Assembly (NCBI GenBank): GCA_016711125.1
Contig: JADJTQ010000006.1
Coordinates: 310,001-374,000, forward strand
Length of the DNA: 64,000 bases
Direction: 5' to 3'
Source: Saprospiraceae bacterium
Lineage (GTDB): Bacteria > Bacteroidota > Bacteroidia > Chitinophagales > Saprospiraceae
In this document: positions 36,745 through 47,516 of the stretch, piece after piece
Layout of the letters: each line of letters starts with the position of its first letter
Numbering within the stretch: the first letter of the stretch is position 1
Notes under the pieces: generated by a model
The model's database searches: none
Seen by the model: the letters and a program-made list of their open reading frames with translations, nothing else
Told to the model about the DNA's origin: nothing
Program-made: the position numbers and the translations under genes

Positions 36745-38551
36745 TTATATTTTCTTAACCAATACAACCCAATCTTTTTCCGGTTCTGCCGGAGGTGCAC
36801 CTAAATCGACTATGGTACCTGGTGTCACGGTTTCAATCGAGCCATTGTGAAGAGCACCCCCATCTCTGGGGTTGTACCATTTGACCAAAAATGAATCCAT
36901 CGTATTTCTCAAATCCAACGATGATGGCCTGCCTTTCGATAAATAGATCGCATAGACCTCAAATTCTTTCGCAAAACAGAAACCTAAAAACTCAGAAGTC
37001 AATAATTCGTCGCGGCTTTTCATTTCATGAAAAGGTAGATAATTTTGAAAAAATTGAAGAGCATAACGTGTGTAATCCCATAGCCGGTCCCTTGAGCGCC
37101 AGTCTTCACATCCGAGATCATTATTATGATTTAGGTAACCGAAATACCATTCGACGCCGCCACCTCCAGCGAGGAGATTGCCCCAAAGTACCTGCCCACG
37201 CATGGTATCCTGATTGTTATCAATTCGGTCGTCCGGATCTATTCCCCGGTTGGCTGGCCCTAATTCATCCAGATTAATCACCCATGGCTGGCCGCTTTTG
37301 TCTGAGGCGGCTATCCAATATTTAGTGGTTTCATGGATTCTGAAAGGATTACCTACTTGCAATGACATACCATCAAGATGCGTAAAACCTAAAAGGGGCT
37401 CAAATCCTTCGACAATATGTTCGGGGTTGGAATGGGTATGAATGACGACCTGGTTATGATAGGGGTCGTGTGTCTTTATATATTCGACCATGGCTTTTTG
37501 CTGCTCTGGATTTTGCCCATTAGGAGAGAAGTTGGCCGGTCCATTTTCCTCGCCCATATTCCAAGTAACTCCGAGATGGTGACTAAATCGTGCAATGAGT
37601 TCACGGTAATATAATTTGCGTTCTAATGTTGTATTTCCATCATCCAGTAGTTTTTCATTTTCGGTTTCCTGAGTCACGATGTGAAGCATGATCCCCAGAT
37701 GATCCATATGATCAAAGACAATTTCCCATTGGTCCAGTTTACTGCAATCAAACTTAAGCCGCTCATCATATCCCGTATAGGGCCAGACATCCTTACCATC
37801 ACCGCCTATGTTCATGGTGAGAAAGTAAACCGAATTCATGCCTTCACTCGCCAGATAATTCAAGGCACCAATGATGGCCTTACCTTTACCACTTTGCCAG
37901 GTCGGATCTCCTGCTTTCCAGTCTGCCAGATGCGGAGCATATCGATGAAGTTGAGGAGCGGCTGTTGCTTCTCCCTGCCGGTCTTTGGGAACTTCACCTT
38001 TGTAGGTGCCATCAAATTCATGGTAAGCCAAAAGGTTTTCGGGGCTGTCTGCACCTCCTTTCAAAAAATGCCTGCCTGAGCCAGCATATTTCAGATAATG
38101 ACCTCCTGTCGTCACTATTCGTCCTGGATGATCAGGCGAAGGAGACACCTCGATGGTACCTGTTTGCCCATCAAATGCCGTGGCTTCTCCAGCAGCGACC
38201 TCTTCAGAAATTGCGACGTGATCTCCCTTGCGAAATGATGCCCGATAGGTCCAGGTACCTGGCTGGTCAGGACGGAATCGGACCTGCCATACTTTTCCGC
38301 TATTGGCACCTGACTCAGCGGCCTGTCCGTTTGCCGCAAAAAAACCAGGTAGGGTAACCGTTTGATCGCCCAGGTTAAAAAAAACTTGGAGCCGGTAATG
38401 AAGAAAGGGGTTTTCCGGATAGTCTTCTGAAAGTTCCGGACCCTCAAAGGATATTGTTGTTTTTTTTCCACTGTTTTCCGGAGATGACAATCTTACCGGC
38501 ATTATCAGAGCATGAACTCAAGATCAATGAAAAGACGAACCAAAAAACCAT
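36745..38551 (-). CDS. DUF5060-containing glycoside-hydrolase-like lipoprotein, frameshifted signal peptide
   Basis: The 585-residue open frame (36745-38502) lacks an export signal, but the adjoining frame begins MVFWFVFSLILSSCSDNAGK (ATG 38551), a clear lipoprotein signal with lipobox LSSC. One base fewer in the T8 run at 38460-38467 joins them as SGKQWKKTTISFEGP. Residues then show an N-terminal DUF5060 beta-sandwich (PFLHYRLQVFFNLGD, WQVRFRPDQPGTWTYRASF), a TIM barrel with GVTWNMGEENGP (presumed acid/base Glu) and VINLDELGPANRG (presumed second carboxylate), and a C-terminal collagen-binding-like beta domain (EVYAIYLSKG, VKWYNPRDGG). Likely a surface or periplasmic glycosidase of unknown specificity. 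Confidence 0.82.
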
Positions 38552-38722
38552 TGATGTAAGTCGGAGATTGCAAGCATGAAGGCTTGTTTTAGAAATCAGC
38601 TGTATTATAGTAAATATTTATGAAAGGTCCTTCTTAAGTAGGAGCAGTATAAAATGGCAGAAGATTTGGCATGATATTAAACCTATACCTTCTCTAAAAG
38701 TCTAATTTAAAATTCCCTCTGC

Positions 38723-39991
38723 ATGAGATTTCGAATGCTCTTGATCTTTCTTTTATTCTTGGTGTCACTGGAAATGGTTTCGGGTCAATATATAGATCCT
38801 AACTTTGCTAAACCAACTTTTGGCTATGGATCTGATGGTATATATTCTATGGAGGTTATTAGAATAGGTGACCCCTATTTTCCTGGAGAGAAAATCGAAA
38901 TATTTCATCCAAAAGGAGTGGAGGGGCCGGTACCGGCTATATTTTTCTGTCATGGCTACGGAGGAGTCTTTTCTAATTATGTTGGAGGAATGTTGCAATT
39001 TCTTGTTAGCAAAGGATACGCAGTTGTATTCGCACCGTATCCAACACTAGAGGGAACCATTGTCGAAAAGTATGGTATTTTGATTGCGGGGTTACGGCTT
39101 GCTGCCAGGACCTATCCTGATATAATTGACACGACTCGGGTAGGTTTCGTTGGCCATTCATTTGGGGGTGGGGCGATGTTCGGCATTGCTTACCAATGCT
39201 TTTCTGAAAACGAATGGGGACAAGATGGTCGATTCCTATTTTCATTAGCACCTTGGTATGCCTTTGAATTGACTCAGGATCAACTTACATCCTTTCCACC
39301 CGACACCAAACTATTAATGCAAGTTTACGATGGTGACAAGGTTAATGACCACCGTATGGCTATCGATCTTTTTAAAAATATCAATATTCCTGGCGATCAA
39401 AAAGACTATTTGATGGTGCAATCAGATACTATCGGCATTGATGTCTATGAAGCGGATCATGGGCTTCCAGGTACTTTTCAAGTATTTAATGCCCTGGACT
39501 ACTATGCGCTATATCGTTTGTTGGATGCCCTTGCTGACTACACATTTAATGGAAACGAAGAAGGCCGAGTGGTAGCACTTGGTCATGGGGAACCAGCCCA
39601 GATATCGATGCCAATTGGACTTTCACCTTTGGTGCATAGCGACCAACCTGAGCCCCTTTTTGATGAAGATCACTATGAGTTTAATTGTTCTGCGTTGCTC
39701 AATCTCAGGAGAGAGTATTGTTCTCCCTTGGTAGCTGTCCGGGAAGGATCAGATAAGTACGGGGTGGTGGTGACTCCCAACCCCTTTCAGAGTCATATTA
39801 CTTTTACCTGGCCGATCAATACTTTGGCAACACATCTACAGATATTCAATTTGATGGGACAGCAAGTTTACACGCGGCAGCTAGATCCACTAGCCCAGGA
39901 AATTACTATAGAATTGAATGAATTGGCGAACCGACAATATTTTTTCAGGATAGGGAAGTACTTAGGACGATTTATAAAAATAGGTAATTAG
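38723..39991 (+). CDS. Secreted alpha/beta hydrolase (dienelactone/PETase-like) with T9SS domain
   Basis: 422 residues. Signal peptide (MRFRMLLIFLLFLVSLEMVSGQ), then a hydrolase core with oxyanion FFCHGYGGVF (about 74-83), nucleophile GHSFGGGAM (about 144-152) and catalytic His in YEADHGLPGTF (about 251), with an Asp candidate in VYDGDKVNDHR. This order matches the dienelactone hydrolase/cutinase-like branch. The final 75 residues (VVVTPNPFQSHITFTW to YLGRFIKIGN) are a T9SS sorting domain with a degenerate end. Secreted esterase, substrate unknown. Plus strand, alone between minus-strand neighbours. Confidence 0.85.
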   Translation: MRFRMLLIFLLFLVSLEMVSGQYIDPNFAKPTFGYGSDGIYSMEVIRIGDPYFPGEKIEIFHPKGVEGPVPAIFFCHGYGGVFSNYVGGMLQFLVSKGYAVVFAPYPTLEGTIVEKYGILIAGLRLAARTYPDIIDTTRVGFVGHSFGGGAMFGIAYQCFSENEWGQDGRFLFSLAPWYAFELTQDQLTSFPPDTKLLMQVYDGDKVNDHRMAIDLFKNINIPGDQKDYLMVQSDTIGIDVYEADHGLPGTFQVFNALDYYALYRLLDALADYTFNGNEEGRVVALGHGEPAQISMPIGLSPLVHSDQPEPLFDEDHYEFNCSALLNLRREYCSPLVAVREGSDKYGVVVTPNPFQSHITFTWPINTLATHLQIFNLMGQQVYTRQLDPLAQEITIELNELANRQYFFRIGKYLGRFIKIGN

Positions 39992-40194
39992 ATCAAGATT
40001 AAATGGAGGAAATGCAACTCGGAGAGCGACATCGGTGGCTATCGGGGTTTGATCACTGTTTAGATTTTTATTTTCCTTGACATTATCTTACGCCGCCCTA
40101 ATTATTAAATATGATTTTTGAGTTTGGTTTCCTTTTTTGTTGCATTTGAATTTTTCCCGACAGGATATTGCTCAGGTTAAAGAAGAATGAGCAA

Positions 40195-42158
40195 CTATTG
40201 CTTGATGATTTTTTTACTTATAAAGCGATGACCTGACCATATGTTTAGCTGGTAGAATCCGGCCATCCAATTTGAGATGTCCAAATTTACTGAATTAGCC
40301 ATTATGTGATAAGTCTGGAGGTGGGTACCATCAAGATCAGAAACTTCTATTCGATCTATTCGAACATTTTGTTCCCTTATTTCGATCAGAAGTTGATCAG
40401 TGACTGGATTAGGTGAGATTTGAAGGTCTAAAAATGTTGCTTCTTCAAGTGCATTCACTAGCGCTTTTTCGACGGTATTCCCCGCCGATATTAACCAGAG
40501 ATCCGGATCAAATTGCACTAGTTCAACCTCAAAAGACAGATCCACATCAAAGTCCTGGTCGCGAAACTGAGATTCTAGTACTAATAAAGTGTCTCTGCCA
40601 CCTCCCTGCACATAAACAGGTACAGGCATTTCAAAAAAGTCAACTGATGCGTGGGAAGTAGATTGCTTCAAGTTAATGTGTAATTGGTGTTCCTCCTGAT
40701 TCCAACTTAGTTGATAACTGGGGTATCCCTGACCATAGTACCAATCGGCAAAAAATTCGGTCAAGTCCTGGCCACTTGCTTGTTCTAAATGGCGTCGCAA
40801 GTCTGTTGTATTTGCATAATTGTATGCCAACAGGTCGTCATTCAAATAGGATCGTACACCTGCAAAAAACGAATTGTCACCCAATTTCCAACGTAACATG
40901 TGCAAAAGGTAGGCTCCTTTATTATAGCTCAATCGACCATCGAAAATTCGACTTACCGAATTGGTATCACTGACCCAAACTGATCCTCCTGGTTGGCTCA
41001 CGATGTTTGCGATTTTGCTCAACTTCCAATTCCGCCATTCCTGTTCAGAACCGCGAAACTCGGAAGTAAGACCAGATAAATAAGTTGCAAATCCTTCATT
41101 GAGCCAGATATCCTGCCAGCTGGCACAGGTGACCTTATCGCCAAACCATTGATGTGCCAATCCGTGGGCAATGAGCCCATAGGAAAAGCTTCCCACAAAA
41201 CTCATGGTTTGATGCTCCATACCTCCGCCCCAGCCAAATTGAGCATGCCCGTATTTTTCATTGGCAAACGGATATAGCCCAAACAGACTATTGTATAGAT
41301 CCATGATTTCCAAGGTGTTATTTAGCTGAGTTTCAGCCGAGGTCTGGTTTTCCGGAAATACATAGTTCAAAATCTCGATCGAATCACCATTGGGCAAAGA
41401 GAGGTAATCGGAAAAATAGGTATAATTGGTCACCGCAATACCAATTAAATAGGCGGGAATAGGATAGCGGTGCCTCCAGTGATATCTTGCATAATCGTTG
41501 GTTTTGTTTCACTGACAAGTACTCCATTGGTTGCTGCCCGGTAACCTACTGGAGTTTGGATAATGATATCTATGGAGTCGATTTTATCATTGAGATCTTG
41601 CTTGCACGGCCACCAGGTTTTGGCACCATAGGGTTCTGATAAAGTCCAAAGCATGGGTACACCATTGTGATTTCCGATTTCAAAAGAACCAAAACCAAAA
41701 GACTCAGGTTTTCCCTCATAAATAATGGTGATGCTATCTATTTTGCCAACAGCAACGATCTCCGGCAGCTCTATCTTCAGATCGCTGTTGCTCAGCTCAT
41801 TGGTCAGGGATACTCCATGGTACATCACACTATTGACCTGCATGTTGTCCGTGAGCTCGAAATGAATGGTTTGAAAATGGTCTTCGACGGCACTAAAGTA
41901 GGAAGTAATAACGCCTTTAATATACTTGACTGATGGATCAACTTCCCATTCCAATCGGTGGTATTTGAGATCATAACCCTGCGTGAGAATATTTGATCGC
42001 TGATGCATTTTCTGACTTGCCTGGCTGGTTTCCAACTCAATGATTTTTGAGAAGTCCTTACAGGTTTCATCTGCCTGATTCTGGCTATAGAGAGGAACAG
42101 TAATAATTAGTGCAAATAATAAAGGGTGGACGTGCATTCGCTTAGATCTTTGGTTCAA
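40195..42158 (-). pseudogene. M1-family aminopeptidase with T9SS tail, frameshifted and lacking the catalytic Glu
   Basis: The parts 41445-42158 and 40195-41433 join if one base is added in the T4 run at 41502-41505, giving VSETKTNDYARYHWRHRYPIPAYLIGIAVTNY. M1 landmarks: signal peptide (MHVHPLLFALIITVPLYSQ), PYGAKTWWPCKQ, GGMEHQT (a variant of the exopeptidase GxMEN) and NEGFATYL with the third zinc ligand. The zinc motif, however, reads HGLAHQWFG in place of HELAHQWFG, so the catalytic glutamate is Gly (GGA codon). The C-terminus (LQISPNPVTDQLLIEI to FISKKIIKQ) is a T9SS domain. With both defects the gene is probably dead; a pseudoenzyme is the alternative. Confidence 0.85.
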
Positions 42159-42331
42159 TTCGAATAGTGCGTTTTAACAAAATAACAACGATAGTCAGGG
42201 GTAAATCATTTGAAAAAATGGTCGCTATCTATGGTATTGGAAGCCTTAATTACTTTAAATGCTTGTGGGTTTTCTATGTTTTTTGTACAACGATGACTGG
42301 TAGTAAGAAAAAATAACCAACGGCCTTCTTA

Positions 42332-43125
42332 CTAATCTTGGAGAGCAATACCTTTCAAAACCATGCCAGTGGGTGTCACCGCCAGTTTCTCGATTTTTAT
42401 CAACCGCTTTAATAGTCCGTCAAGGTATGCAGTGTGCACTGGGCCCCAACCTTCTCCATCAAGTCCGTGCAGATTCAGAATTAACCACCCTCCTGAAGTT
42501 TGAAGAAAACTATTGATTTCCTGATCTACATATTCGTCACAATAATCCGGACCCCTGCCCCAGCAGCCCAAACGATTCTTGCCAGGTTGAGCAAAATTGA
42601 CAACAGTATCATTTAGCACTAGCCAGCCACCGGTGCGCACTGCCCTAACCCGTTTTAAAACATGGTCTTCTAGTTCGTCAGTCGACGCATTAAAGGCAAA
42701 ATTATACACTGCATCGGTATCTGAATATCCATCTAGATTTTCCTGGAAATAGTCTAAACATTTATCCATATTATCCTTTGCCTGGTTTAATGGAATCTTG
42801 GTAAGATTTAAATGCTCCCAGGTATGCGGCATAATTTCATGACCACGCGATTTTAGTTTATTCCAATCATCAAAATCACCCATTAGCTCCGGTAGAATCC
42901 ACTGATCAACTCCTTAAAACTGGGTAAATGACCACTGGCAATGATATTGAGACATGCTTTTAGTCCATATTCTTCATGAATTTCTGCCAACCGATAAAAT
43001 GATTTTTTAAAACCATCATCAAAACTAAGCGTCAGGATGTGCGTTTTTTTGGAATCCCACCTATTATTCATAGTCAAGAGGAGGCCACCCAATGCCGAAG
43101 ATCTCATAAATATCCGCCTTTTCAT
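42332..43125 (-). CDS. Polysaccharide deacetylase (NodB-like), single frameshift
   Basis: The parts 42883-43125 and 42332-42883 form one protein of about 264 residues. The first holds MKRRIFMRSSALGGLLL (export-like start) and THILTLSFDDGFKKSFYRL with the catalytic Asp-Asp of NodB motif 1. The second holds RGHEIMPHTWEHLNL, motif 2 with the HxxxH zinc ligands (HTWEH). A base missing from the GG pair at 42891-42892 explains the break (ISGFYPELMGDFDDW). It removes N- or O-acetyl groups from polysaccharide. C-terminal GGWLILNLHGLDGEGWGPV fits the motif 4-5 region. Minus strand, downstream of the DinB/MDMPI gene. Confidence 0.82.
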
Positions 43126-43228
43126 TTTTTAGGAGTCTTGCTGAGATGGAAAAATACAGCTTTCACCGCGGTTTTGCATGAAATATGATCTCAAAGCTTT
43201 GAGTCCACTAGCCATTTTTAGAGATCAC

Positions 43229-44118
43229 TCATGCCATTACGGCTAACATGCTGAAAATATGTTCACACATCTCCTTTTGACCTTGATAAGTGACTGCTTT
43301 TTTGCCTCTTCTTTAGAGATCCCTTTCGTAAAAATGCCAGGCAATTTCACCGGTATTATTACCGTGTGATTTTCTATGCTGGTATATGGCTTAGCTATTA
43401 TTTGCCAAGAATTATTTAGGAAGCCCATACGCCAGTCGCCACCCCCATCTCCCGTGATGTGAAATCGCATGGTCTCACCTTCACCTGCCGGCATAAAACG
43501 ATAATGATAGGGCAGGACTCGCATGGAAGTTTCCAGATAAGGATGATAAAACTCTCTTCGATAGAGCATTTCTTGTTGAACGACGGCCAATCGTATTTGT
43601 TGTTGATGGTGCCACTTTTCGGCATATTCTCTTGCAATATGAAACCAATTGGGTGATTGTTGATCACCGGCCCAGGCTACGGGAAAGGTTGCATTATCAA
43701 ACGGATCCAGTGTCTTTAAAAACTCACAATAGTCGCGACCTGATTTCTCTAAGAGATCGACAAGCACGATCGGACTTAACCTGCTTGTAGCCATCACCCA
43801 ATCAGCGTTCATTTTATTTAAGTAATTCACCAAGTCACTATAGGAGTTGGTCCTTTGATCAGGTAATGCGTAATGGCTGTCACGCAACATCGACAAGGTT
43901 CGCAGGTTTCCGTCCAAAAGGTGAGTTACTATATCTTTTATTGTCCATCGTGGTACGATGGTCTTACGAAACCAATCTTCATAAGAAAGGTCCTTTAGTA
44001 ATTCCATCAGTTTTCGATCCAGGACAGGCATAAGCTCAAGCACGAATATGGGAGTGTCCTTGATCATACTAATTCTTTGTAACTGGCTTTTAGTTGTATC
44101 CTCATTTTGGTTTGTCAA
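43229..44118 (-). CDS. DinB/maleylpyruvate isomerase N-domain (MDMPI) family protein, C-terminal frameshift
   Basis: The N-terminal four-helix bundle is typical: LMPVLDRKLMELLKDLSYEDWFRKT, VPRWTIKDIVTHLLDGNLR with the first His of the metal site, and HIAREYAEKWHHQQQIR with the E..HH pair. This is the bundle that binds a divalent metal and often a thiol cofactor. The open frame ends at 43243 with an unlikely tail; one more base in the T6 run at 43298-43303 gives EEAKKAVTYQGQKEMCEHIFSMLAVMA and a stop at 43229. About 296 residues (or 278 from the second Met, MIKDTPIF). Function unknown; thiol-dependent transferase or isomerase is an inference from the family. Confidence 0.78.
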
Positions 44119-44372
44119 AGATAGCGAAATGGCTTATTTCAGGCAAGATGAAAAAGGACCTAATCATCCTCTGGCTCATTGCCCTGGAAATTAAATAAAC
44201 TTTATTGACGAGCGTTTTAGAAAGCTCCTTCCGGCCGTAACCAAATGCAATAATTACCCAAATAGCTCCTCGCTTGAAAAAATGGCTAATGATTGATGGA
44301 ATTCTGTGATAGGATGAAAATGAGTTTAGCCAAATAATTCAGAGTTATTCAGAATTCAAACTCCCCAAATGT

Positions 44373-44716
44373 TTATTTGTTGGTAAAAATTCTGACGAAT
44401 ACTAGCAGAACGGCCAGCAGATAGATCGAAGTGAATATTATTTTATTGTACCGTGCCAGCCAATTGGGTAAAAAAATGTCAAAATTATCTTTTTGGAATC
44501 AGAATATTTTCGGGCCAATATGGTGAGGGGGCAAAACATTTTAAAGACAGCTAGAATGATGCCTTCCAGGATGATGAGTCCAATAGCGATCCAGGTGTAC
44601 GAATTTATTTGGTTAGTGATTCCACTATACAGAATATAGAAGATCAGAGTTACAAAGAAACCCCAGATGATCGTATGGATCCATTTTATAGTTAATAGCT
44701 TGTCGGCGGGATTCAT
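44373..44716 (-). CDS. Small four-helix integral membrane protein, single frameshift
   Basis: Starts at MNPADKLLTIKWIHTIIWG (44716). Segments HTIIWGFFVTLIFYILYSGI, YTWIAIGLIILEGIILAVF, and after the break FTSIYLLAVLLVFVRIF are membrane helices; between them sit MFCPLTILARKYSDS and NFDIFLPNWLARYNK. The frame breaks in the T5 run at 44490-44494: one more base joins SKK to DNFDIFLP and moves the stop to 44373, giving 114 residues. I recall similar hypothetical proteins with a CPLT..ARKY..S..DNFDI.LP.W.ARYNK signature, but no function. Possibly quinone- or heme-adjacent; undetermined. Confidence 0.7.
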
Positions 44717-45033
44717 TTTTAAGCTTATGGATTGTCTTGGATTGTCTTCTTTTGAATTCCTCTTGGACAAATCTACATTTTTTCGTATTCTCCACGATGA
44801 CATTCCCATTTGTCGGGTTAAAGTGTTATGACTTCTGCTACCAATCGACCTTAAATCAGATCCTTGAGGAGTGGCAAATGCTTGGCAGAAAGCAGCATGA
44901 TCAATTCAAAGGCTTGCCATTTACGATTAATATTTTACGATTACATTTTACGATATCTAAGAAAATTTCGATTGGATTGAACATAGTTTGAGCCACGCAG
45001 AAACTTCCCAGAGTACTCGAGTTATTTGTATCG

Positions 45034-46403
45034 CTATAGTGAATTGACAAACGAGATCAGATCATCCCTTTGATATTTAGAAAGGTCTCGGAATTGGTTT
45101 TTAGACTGACCAGCTTCGCCTCCATGCCAAAGTATGGCTTCTTCAATTGTCTTCGCCCTCCCGTCATGCAGGTAGGTTGCTTTCGGATTTATGATTTGGG
45201 TCAAGCCAATCCCCCAAAGTGGTGCAGTTCTCCATTCCTGGCCGTTGGCAGAAAATGTCGGTCTATTATCTGCCAAACCTTCTCCCATATCGTGTAATAG
45301 TAAGTCGGTATAGGGATAGATCTCTTGATTGGCGAGGGCGGATATTGGGTGTACTCCTGTAGTATGTTTAGGTGCGTGACAAAGATTGCATTTAATCTTT
45401 TCAAATATCTTTTACCATTCTGTACTTCAGGTTTATCGGAGTTGCGCTGTGCTGGTACCGCTAAGGTCTGGAAGTAAAAGCCAAATAGGTTGGTGGTTTC
45501 TTCATCTATATCCAAGTTGTTTTGTAGGCCGTCTTCACAGTTGGATTGATTTTCGCAATGTTCAGTTGGAAAATAGGCACTAGTTAACCCCATGTCATTA
45601 TGTGCTGCGTCAGCTGCTTGTTGCACAGCAGTTGGTTGTTCCGCCTTCCAGCCAAATCTCCCTAATTGGCTGGTTTGACCTAATACATTCCAGACCATAT
45701 TTGGTTTTCCACTGATACTATCACCATTTGCATCATTTTCATCAGCCAAAGCCAATATTTTGTCCTCTGGTATGGCCTCAAGGAGGCCAAGCCCATGTAC
45801 TGGAGGGGCTATTCTGGCTGAGATAAGAACATCTGAAGGTAAAGTGACATAGGGTTCAATTATGGAATATTCCGGCTTTTTTAAATCGACCTGGGTTCCA
45901 TCCAGATATTCAACAATATCTACAATATCACTTTTTGATATTTTGCCCTCTGGCATTGCACCGAAAATTGCTTTATTTTGCAATTGGCCACCAAAGCCAG
46001 GAACCGGAATAATCCTTCCAAGGTCCCCTACCCCAGGAATGCTAATACGCAAAAGCAATCCGCTATTTGGATCTCCTTCAAATTGCGGAACCGCGCCACG
46101 GCCATTGCGGGTATGACAACTTTCGCATGAATTTTGATTGAACAGTGGTCCGACGCCGCCAAATTGGAGCGCTGGAGCAGTCACAAATTGTTGCCCAAAT
46201 GCTGCATCCGCCAAAAAGTGATGTTTCAGGCCTTCTTCATCGAGATTGGCAAGCGGGAATGTGAATGCATCCGGACCAGAGCTAAAGATGGTGGTTGCTC
46301 CCCCCGCTAAAATGGAATCAAAATTTTTGGGAATAATCTCTTTGTCCTCTTGGCAGGCAATCAACAGAATGAATAGTGAGACAGTATAAATTTTATTTAG
46401 CAT
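45034..46403 (-). CDS. Di-heme oxidoreductase (DHOR, thiol oxidoreductase-like), single frameshift
   Basis: About 456 residues. Lipoprotein signal (MLNKIYTVSLFILLIAC), first heme site NSCESCHTRNGRG (about 90), long insertions typical of DUF1111/DHOR and, once the frame is fixed, the second heme motif CNLCH (KIKCNLCHAPKHTTGVHP), then LLHDMGEGLADNRP and YLHDGRAKTIEEAILWHGGE. The break is at the AAA at 45403-45405, where one more base restores RYFEKIKCNLCH; the open parts are 45201-46403 and 45034-45288. Periplasmic cytochrome. Third gene of a porin-imelysin-DHOR operon, a combination known from bacterial iron-uptake neighbourhoods. Confidence 0.88.
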
Positions 46404-46431
46404 AGGAAAGAAAGGCTATGACTACAATACT

Positions 46432-47496
46432 TTACAGATTGGAAACGACCGGAAGTATGGCTTCTTCCAGGGTTGCCTGCAAAGTTCTGACAGTCGTCTG
46501 AGCATTGGAGACAGCATCTGTGTTGTTAAGTACCGCATTAGAAAAAGTACCGGGAATATTTTCAATAGCTAAAATAGCCGCATCAATTTCCGAGGAAACT
46601 TGGATGTGTAATGTGGCGTCTTTTTGTTCAATAATCTCCGAAAGAGATTTTCCATTGCCAAACGCTCCAAATCTGCCTAGGTAAATATTTTTTAATGCTT
46701 CTTATATTGTCGGCAAAATCTGCCTTGGAGTTGGCACTGAATCGTGATTCTTCTAAAAGTCAAGTCCTTCTGGACCAAGGGGTCATTAATTTTACCATTA
46801 GCTACTTCATCTGCAATCACAGCCCGGAATTGGTGATTTCCTCCAACGCTGATTTTTGTCTGATGTAGACAGGACTTCCATTTCCGGCAGTCAGTATATT
46901 GGCGATATAGTTGCCACCCGATGGTCTCCAGAGGTCGAACAATTGTTGTGCATCAGCGGCCAGGGCTCCTGATGCTGCTGCCAAATACTCGAATTCTCTC
47001 GGAGTAAATTCCGTCACCTTTTTATCTCCGGATTCTCCCCATAGTAGATATTCAATGGTATGAAATCCTTTGAGCGTGCCTTCTTGTTGAGACAGAAACG
47101 CAACCGTCAGTGGATCACTGCTTGAAAGTACATTGTCCAGGTCAATGACATTAACTGGCCACGAATCCATAGAAGGATCCAACCCTCCTGATCAACCGGT
47201 CCAAAGAGAAATCCCTCGGATTGTTCCCATGGTGATCTCGCTGCAACCCAGGCTATTTTAGCTGCATCTAAGTTAGCTGGTGAAGGGTTGTTTTCCAAGG
47301 CCTGGGTAGCTGACTTTAACGCAGACGCATCTAATGCAAGTGCTTCATAGGTTTTAAGGATGACATTTTCTCCGGTGTTATTGATGATATCTAAATAATC
47401 TGTGACGGGTGCCACATCATCGTCTTTTTCACAAGACATAAAGATTATTCCCACGAAAAATACTGGGAGGGTCAAAATTGATTTATTCATTTTCAT
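46432..47496 (-). pseudogene. Imelysin (M75 family) lipoprotein, multiple frameshifts
   Basis: Lipoprotein start MKMNKSILTLPVFFVGIIFMSC with Cys 22. Imelysin landmarks run through four or five frame changes: ALKSATQALENNPSPANLDAAKIAWVAARSPWEQSEGFLFGPV split over the first frame (47107-47496); then DPSMDSWPVNVIDLD and the GFHTIEYLLWG motif (GxHxxE) in 46817-47182; then RAVIADEVANG, RFSANSKADFADNIRSI, YLGRFGAFGNGKSLSEII and the helical end LQATLEEAILPVVSNL in the gap to 46432. Breaks fall near 47182 (GGG), 46827, 46757 and 46689-46694 (A6). Imelysins are periplasmic or surface proteins tied to iron or heme uptake. So many shifts in one gene suggest either real decay or a poor-quality patch. Confidence 0.83.
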
Positions 47497-47516
47497 AATT
47501 TAATCTGGTGTTTTAT

